NCBI GenBank assembly: GCA_046315175.1
Contig: JBKDBK010000089.1
Span: forward strand, 1-49,380
DNA length: 49,380 nucleotides
Reading direction: 5' to 3'
From: UBA8828 sp046315175
GTDB taxonomy: Bacteria > Verrucomicrobiota > Verrucomicrobiia > Opitutales > UBA953
Part shown: piece after piece, positions 43,208-49,380 of the stretch
How positions within the stretch are numbered: the first letter of the stretch is position 1
Layout of the letters: every line of letters begins with the position of its first letter
Made by a program: the position numbers and the translations under genes
Notes under the pieces: model-generated
The model's database searches: none
Told to the model about the DNA's origin: nothing
The model's input: only the letters and a program-made list of their open reading frames with translations

Positions 43208-44755
43208 TCAGGCCAGGTGGGTCGGGATCTTGAACTCGCCCCGGCCCTCGCGCTTGGCGATGAGGTCGGCGTTGGCCTTCTCCGCGCCCTCGCCGGTGAA
43301 CTTCTCGGTGGCGGGATCGAGGGTGAGGGCGCCGACCTGCAGCCTGGCGCCGGCGAAGCCGTTCTTCGCCAGGTGCTCGGCGGCGCGGTCGAAGGCCTCG
43401 CCGAGGTGGGCGTTGGCCTTGATGCGCTCCCTGATCTCGCCCTGGGGAAGGGCGGCGCCGGTGCGGAGGGCGACGTTGGAGGCGTGGACGAGCGAGGTGG
43501 AGAGGTGGCAGTCGCGGATGGTCGAGCGGAGGTCGGCCGACTTGCCCGAGCGGATGCACTCGAGCCAGTTGGTCAGGTGGCCCTCGTTGCCGCCCCCGCC
43601 CTGGAGGTTGTTCGCGTCGCCCGAGGAGCGGCCGAAGCGCTGGGTGACCTTGCCGTCCTTGTCGACAACGGTGGCCGAGACATAGTCCGGGATGCGGACC
43701 ACGCCGCCCTCGCACTCGATGGCGATGCCGATGCCGACGCCGCGGAAGCTGTCCATGCCCCAGGGGATGCGCTTCTCCTCCTTGGTCGAGCCGTCCTTCT
43801 GCTTGACCGCCGTCAGCACCGCCTCGCGCTGCTTGGCGTCGCGCGGCAGGCCGCGGACCTCCATGACGAGGGGGGCCTTGGCGTAGGCGTGGACGGTGAC
43901 GAGGGTGTTGGGGGTCTCGCCGGCGTCGTCCATGCCGATGCGGGCGCCGACGGTCGCGACGGCGGGGGCGAGGCTGTCCTCGCCGAGGAACCAGCGCGCC
44001 ACGTCGACCTCGTGCACGCCTTGGTTCAGGATGTCGCCGCCGCCGTAGTTCCAGAACCAGTGCCAGTCATAGTGCACAGGGCCGAAGCTGCCTGTGCGGA
44101 CGGATTCCTGGATCTCGGCGGGGCCGTGCCAGAGGTTGTTGTCGATGTGGTCGGGATGGACGGTCTTGCCCGCCTTGCCGATCGACTGGCGCGCCTTGTA
44201 GCAGATGCCGCGCGAGACGAGGATCTTGCCGAGGTTGCCCTCCTGGACGTATTTCAGGGCCGCGCGAATGCCGGGTCCGGAGCGGCTCTGGGTGCCGGCC
44301 TGGGCGATCAGCTTGGGGAACTTGGCGGCGGCGCCGACCAGCTGGCGACCTTCCCAGATGTTGTGCGAGAGGGGTTTTTCGACAAAGAGGTGCTTGCCGG
44401 CCTCGAGGGCCCAGATGCCGAGGAGGGCGTGGGTGTGGTTGGGGGTGGCGACGATGACGGCGTCCACGTTCTTGTCCTCCAGCATCTTCCGGGCGTCGGT
44501 GTAGCCCTTGGCGTTGGGGCGCGACTTCAGGCGCTGGGCCAGCACCTGGCTGTCGACGTCGCAGATGGCGGTGATCTCGACGCCCGGCAGCTTGGCCACG
44601 TCGTTCATCAGCTCGTTGCCGCGGCTGCGCACCCCGATCACCCCCACGCGGAGGCGGTTCGAGGGGGCGTTCTGGGCCAGGGCGCGGGGCAGGGTGGTCC
44701 AGGCGGCGGCCAGGGCCGTCGTGGCGAGGAAGGTGCGGCGGTTCAGGGGGTTCAT
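43208..44755 (-). CDS. Gfo/Idh/MocA family oxidoreductase with Tat-type signal
   Basis: The 515-residue protein starts with a twin-arginine-like signal (NRRTFLATTALAAAW) and then the NAD(P)-binding fold (RVGVIGVRSRGNELMNDV near 36). The EKP motif of the family is present in LFVEKPLSHN near 122, and a later segment PDHIDNNLWHGPAEI near 185 is typical of this secreted group. Members oxidise or reduce sugar hydroxyls, often at C3. Paired with the DUF1080 gene just downstream, it probably makes or uses 3-keto sugars. In exported members the cofactor is thought to stay tightly bound. Confidence 0.93.
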   Translation of the reverse strand: MNPLNRRTFLATTALAAAWTTLPRALAQNAPSNRLRVGVIGVRSRGNELMNDVAKLPGVEITAICDVDSQVLAQRLKSRPNAKGYTDARKMLEDKNVDAVIVATPNHTHALLGIWALEAGKHLFVEKPLSHNIWEGRQLVGAAAKFPKLIAQAGTQSRSGPGIRAALKYVQEGNLGKILVSRGICYKARQSIGKAGKTVHPDHIDNNLWHGPAEIQESVRTGSFGPVHYDWHWFWNYGGGDILNQGVHEVDVARWFLGEDSLAPAVATVGARIGMDDAGETPNTLVTVHAYAKAPLVMEVRGLPRDAKQREAVLTAVKQKDGSTKEEKRIPWGMDSFRGVGIGIAIECEGGVVRIPDYVSATVVDKDGKVTQRFGRSSGDANNLQGGGGNEGHLTNWLECIRSGKSADLRSTIRDCHLSTSLVHASNVALRTGAALPQGEIRERIKANAHLGEAFDRAAEHLAKNGFAGARLQVGALTLDPATEKFTGEGAEKANADLIAKREGRGEFKIPTHLA

Positions 44756-44877
44756 GGGGTTGCCTTTTAAACAGGGAAAAGGGGCGTCCGTTCCAATCCC
44801 AAACGCCGGGGCGGCCGGCGTCGCTCCCCTTGCTCAATTCCCTTGCCTCCCCTCGGCGTCCGAAGAGCGTTTTCCCA
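44756..44877. promoter_or_regulatory. Divergent promoter region
   Basis: The 122 bp between the oxidoreductase (minus) and the small Cys/His-rich gene (plus) must hold both promoters. A short A/T-richer tract TTTTAAACAGGGAAAA sits near 44764-44780. ACGCC/GGCGT arms near 44806-44822 could pair. No clear boxes can be fixed. Confidence 0.35.
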
Positions 44878-45252
44878 ATGCCTCGCTGGGCCCCCCGCCT
44901 CTTCACGGCCTCCTTGCTCCTTGTCCTCGGAGCGGTGCTCGGCCACGCCGCGGAGCACGAGGGTTGGCTGAGGGGCGTCTTCCATTGCTCCTCCGTGGAC
45001 ATCTGCCACGGGGATGACGACGGCGCCCCCTGCGACAGCGCCGCCTGCCATTCCCACGACGAGACGGCCGCGGTGGATTTGGCGATGCCGCCCGCTCCCT
45101 CCATCGAGTCGGCCCGGGCCATCCTCGAGGCGCCGTCCCTCGTCCGCATCCTTTGCTCCATCGCCTTGCCGGAGTCCCACCGGCCCGACATCCCGATCGC
45201 CCCACCGCCACCCGCGGCATGGACGGCGGGTTGTTGCCCCCTCTTAATCTGA
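44878..45252 (+). CDS. Small secreted Cys/His-rich protein upstream of an RND efflux system
   Basis: The 124-residue product has an N-terminal signal or anchor (about 5-25) and then a cluster FHCSSVDICHGDDDGAPCDS followed by AACHSHDE, with four Cys, several His and many Asp, a likely metal-binding patch. It ends in GCCPLLI. No family was recognised. It lies 123 bp before the outer-membrane factor of an RND pump, which suggests a periplasmic metal-binding accessory. The direct hydrophobic start supports the ATG at 44878. Confidence 0.7.
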   Translation: MPRWAPRLFTASLLLVLGAVLGHAAEHEGWLRGVFHCSSVDICHGDDDGAPCDSAACHSHDETAAVDLAMPPAPSIESARAILEAPSLVRILCSIALPESHRPDIPIAPPPPAAWTAGCCPLLI

Positions 45253-45375
45253 CCGCTGCGTTCGCCCTCTCGGGGGCGGGGTTCTCGGCGCAGGGTGACG
45301 GCGCGCCGCTGGCTCCATTTTCCTGCCGTTCCCGGAGGCATCCGGGGCTTCGCGCCCAATGCGAGTCAATCCGCC

Positions 45376-46575
45376 ATGCGTCACCTCCTCCTCTTCCTTT
45401 GCCATCTCCCCTTGCTCGGCGCTGCTGAGCTCACCGTCGCCGATTCCCTGCGCCTGGCCCTCGGTCACCACCCCGGCGTCCTCGCCGCCGACGCCGGCCT
45501 GCGCCTGCGCCTCGCTGAGTCGCTCGCGCTCGAGCAGCGCGCCGCGCCCCGCCTCGAGGCCGAGCTCAAGGACCTCGGCGGCGAGGGCGGCGCTGAGGTG
45601 CGCCTCATCCAACCTCTCCGCCGCGGCGACCTCGGCCTGCGCGCGCAATACGCCGCCGCCGAGCGCGCCGCCGCTGAAGCCGACGGCCGGGCTCGCCTCA
45701 TCGCCGTCCTCAGCGACACCTTCCAATCCCACGTCGCCCTCTGGGCCGCCCAGTCCCAGCTTGCCCTTTCGCGCCTCAGCGAGGCCGAGGCGGCCGACCT
45801 CCTTCGCCGCGTCCGCTCGGCCGTCGCCGACGGCCTCCTCTCCCCCGCCGCGCTCGCCCAGGCCGAGGCAGCTTGGCAGGAAGCCCGCGCCGCTGGCGCC
45901 GCCGCTGAGGCCGCGCGGCTCGACGCCTCCGCCTCGCTCGCCCGCCGTATCGGCTCGCCGGACGCTCCCGTGGTCGCGGCGCCGCCCCCCGTGGGGCTTC
46001 CCTCCGACCCCGCCCCGCGGGTCGACTTCGCCCTGCATCGCTCCGACCTTCGCGCCGCCCTCGCCGCCCGCGAGGCCGCCGCCCGCGGCCGCCGCGCCGT
46101 CGCCCGCGCCGAGGCAGACACCCCGGCCGAGCTTGGTCTCCTTGCCGAGCAACGCGCCAACGGCGAGTCCTGGGGCGTCGGCATCGGCTTCTCGCTCGAG
46201 CTGCCCGTCCCCGGCCGCCGCCGCGCCGCCGCCGAGGCCGCCGAGGCCGAGGTCCGCGCCGCCCGCGCCCATCCCCTGCTCGCCTCGCCCGACGCCGTCG
46301 CCGCCGAGATTCGAGGCCGCCTCGCCGCTGCCCGCGAGGCCGTCGCCGCTGTCGAGGCCCAGGCCGCCGCCCTGGACGCGCGCCGCCGCGCCGCCGAGGC
46401 CGCCGTGGAGGCGCTCGACGAGGGCCTCGTCGACCTCCCTCACCTCGCCGAAAGCCTCGGCAGGCTCGCCGAGGCCCGCCGCCGCGATCTCGAGCTACGT
46501 CTCGAGGCCCTCCGCGCCCGCTCCCGCCTCGAGGAGGCCCTCGGCGGCCGTCTCGAGCAAGCCCTTATCCAATAA
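45376..46575 (+). CDS. Outer-membrane efflux protein (TolC/CzcC-like)
   Basis: The 399-residue protein has a signal peptide (about 1-17) and the two repeated helical hairpins of outer-membrane efflux proteins: LTVADSLRLALGHHPGVLAADAGLRLRLAES at the start and LEALRARSRLEEALGG at the end. It is very rich in Ala, Arg and Glu. It would form the exit channel for the RND pump encoded downstream. The adaptor gene starts 3 bp after its stop. Confidence 0.87.
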   Translation: MRHLLLFLCHLPLLGAAELTVADSLRLALGHHPGVLAADAGLRLRLAESLALEQRAAPRLEAELKDLGGEGGAEVRLIQPLRRGDLGLRAQYAAAERAAAEADGRARLIAVLSDTFQSHVALWAAQSQLALSRLSEAEAADLLRRVRSAVADGLLSPAALAQAEAAWQEARAAGAAAEAARLDASASLARRIGSPDAPVVAAPPPVGLPSDPAPRVDFALHRSDLRAALAAREAAARGRRAVARAEADTPAELGLLAEQRANGESWGVGIGFSLELPVPGRRRAAAEAAEAEVRAARAHPLLASPDAVAAEIRGRLAAAREAVAAVEAQAAALDARRRAAEAAVEALDEGLVDLPHLAESLGRLAEARRRDLELRLEALRARSRLEEALGGRLEQALIQ

Positions 46576-46578
46576 GCC

Positions 46579-47496
46579 ATGACATCCCGCCTCCTCCCCC
46601 TCCTCCTTGCCGCCGGCGCCCTCGCTGGCGAGGGCCACGCCCACGGACCCCAGCCCGGCCCCGCCCAGGTCGGCCCCGTTGTCCTCGGGCCCGAGGCCCG
46701 GCGCAACCTCGCCCTGGCGACTGTCCCCGCCGAGGTCCGTCCAGTCGGTTCCGAGGCCGAGCTCCGCGGCATGGTGCGGCCCGCCGCCGCCGCCCGCGCC
46801 GTCCTTGCTCCCTCCACGGCGGCTCGCCTCCTCGAGGTTAAGGCTAATCCAGGCGCCCTGCTCGCCGCCGGCGCCCCCGTCCTCGTCCTTCAGCCTCTCG
46901 TGGCCGGAGCTGGCAAGGTCACGCTCGCCGCGCCCATGGGAGGGACGCTGCTTGGTCAACTTCCTCCCGTGGGCTCGGTCGTAGAAGCCGGCCAGCACCT
47001 AGCCGAGGTGGCTGATCTTGCCCGCCTTGCCGTCCGCGGTCGCGCCATGGCTCGCCCCTTGCCCGCGATTGCCGTTGGCCAGCCCGCATCCGTGCGCCTG
47101 GGCGACAGAGTCCTCGCCGGTGTCGTGCGACTCGTCGCCCCTGCCGCCGACAGTCCCTTGCCCGCGCTTGATTTCGAGGTGAGCCTCGCGGGTGCCGCGC
47201 CCTCGGACCTCGGGGCGGCGGCCCGCGTCGGTATTCGCATCGGCGCACCGAGCCCGGCCATCGCCGTCCCCCTCGCCGCGGTTGTCGGCGAGCCTGGCCG
47301 CGAGGCCGTCTTTGTGGAGATTGAGCCCGGTAAGTTCGAGCGGCGCGCCGTCGCACTTGGGCACCGCGAGGCCGGCTGGGTTGAGGTCGTCCGCGGCGTC
47401 CTTCCCGGTGAGTCCGTTGCCACCCGCGGCGCCTACCAGCTTCAGTTCGCCGGAGCCGCCGCCGCTCCCGCCGACGACCACGGCCACGGCCACTGA
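46579..47496 (+). CDS. RND efflux periplasmic adaptor (CusB/CzcB-like)
   Basis: The 305-residue membrane-fusion protein has a signal peptide (about 1-14), a lipoyl/barrel-sandwich region (VKANPGALLAAGAPVLVLQ and MGGTLLGQLPPVGSVVEAGQHLAEVADLARL), a beta-barrel and a C-terminal domain (VEVVRGVLPGESVATRGAYQL). Its mature start (GEGHAHG) and end (DDHGHGH) are His-rich, as often seen in metal-efflux adaptors. It links the inner-membrane pump to the outer-membrane channel. Confidence 0.9.
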   Translation: MTSRLLPLLLAAGALAGEGHAHGPQPGPAQVGPVVLGPEARRNLALATVPAEVRPVGSEAELRGMVRPAAAARAVLAPSTAARLLEVKANPGALLAAGAPVLVLQPLVAGAGKVTLAAPMGGTLLGQLPPVGSVVEAGQHLAEVADLARLAVRGRAMARPLPAIAVGQPASVRLGDRVLAGVVRLVAPAADSPLPALDFEVSLAGAAPSDLGAAARVGIRIGAPSPAIAVPLAAVVGEPGREAVFVEIEPGKFERRAVALGHREAGWVEVVRGVLPGESVATRGAYQLQFAGAAAAPADDHGHGH

Positions 47497-47500
47497 GCCC

Positions 47501-49380
<1,880 letters not shown>

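Overview
This is a GC-rich stretch that looks like the chromosome of a heterotrophic Verrucomicrobiota bacterium, most likely of the Opitutales type. The reasons are a complete alternative complex III (ACIII) operon, several DUF1080 (3-keto-glycoside hydrolase/lyase family) proteins, a very large PVC-type dehydrogenase/HEAT/cytochrome protein, an eIF1/SUI1-like factor, and translation starts that mostly lack a Shine-Dalgarno sequence. No rRNA, CRISPR array, transposase, integrase or phage gene was seen. The assignment rests on gene content only.

Layout. 28-2209: glycolytic pgk and tpiA. 2601-13816: a ten-gene respiratory operon, actABCDEF (quinol:cytochrome c oxidoreductase), a small membrane protein, then a cbb3-oxidase-like trio (CcoN-like, CcoO-like, membrane-anchored cytochrome c). 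The CcoN-like subunit has lost most of the histidines that bind heme and copper in oxidases, and the CcoO-like subunit has Lys in place of the distal heme Met. The module probably does not reduce oxygen; it may be an accessory or docking part of an ACIII supercomplex. 14219-18252 (minus): lptD-like, scpA, two small genes and trxA. 18342-20522: glgB. 20528-21247 (minus): a secreted sulfatase C-terminus without its catalytic domain. 21369-23924: a NitT/TauT-type ABC importer. 24254-26897: YhhQ-type transporter, CCA-adding enzyme and a SUI1-like factor. 27273-27863 (minus): ilvN and tRNA-Val(UAC). 28297-29631: a lower-GC gene for a secreted C39-like cysteine peptidase-fold protein. It lies between two copies of a segment that includes the last 53 bp of the neighbouring photolyase gene, which marks a probable recent insertion. 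29893-32251 (minus): photolyase and two small membrane proteins. 32347-37511: M42 aminopeptidase, ACT protein, TonB-dependent receptor, alpha/beta hydrolase and a gamma-glutamylcyclotransferase-like protein. 37528-44755 (minus): Gfo/Idh/MocA oxidoreductase, a double DUF1080 protein and a giant DUF1080-propeller-HEAT-LamG-cytochrome protein, together a likely 3-keto-glycoside breakdown system. 44878-end: a small Cys/His-rich secreted protein followed by an outer-membrane factor, an adaptor and an RND pump (cut by the window end), probably for metal efflux.

The longer convergent (3'-to-3') gene junctions carry a family of modular repeats: GTGCCCC-type arrays, shared 40-50 bp blocks in both orientations, and short hairpins with a constant GGTAGGG leader and constant loop but changing stems. 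I could not link these to any known element.
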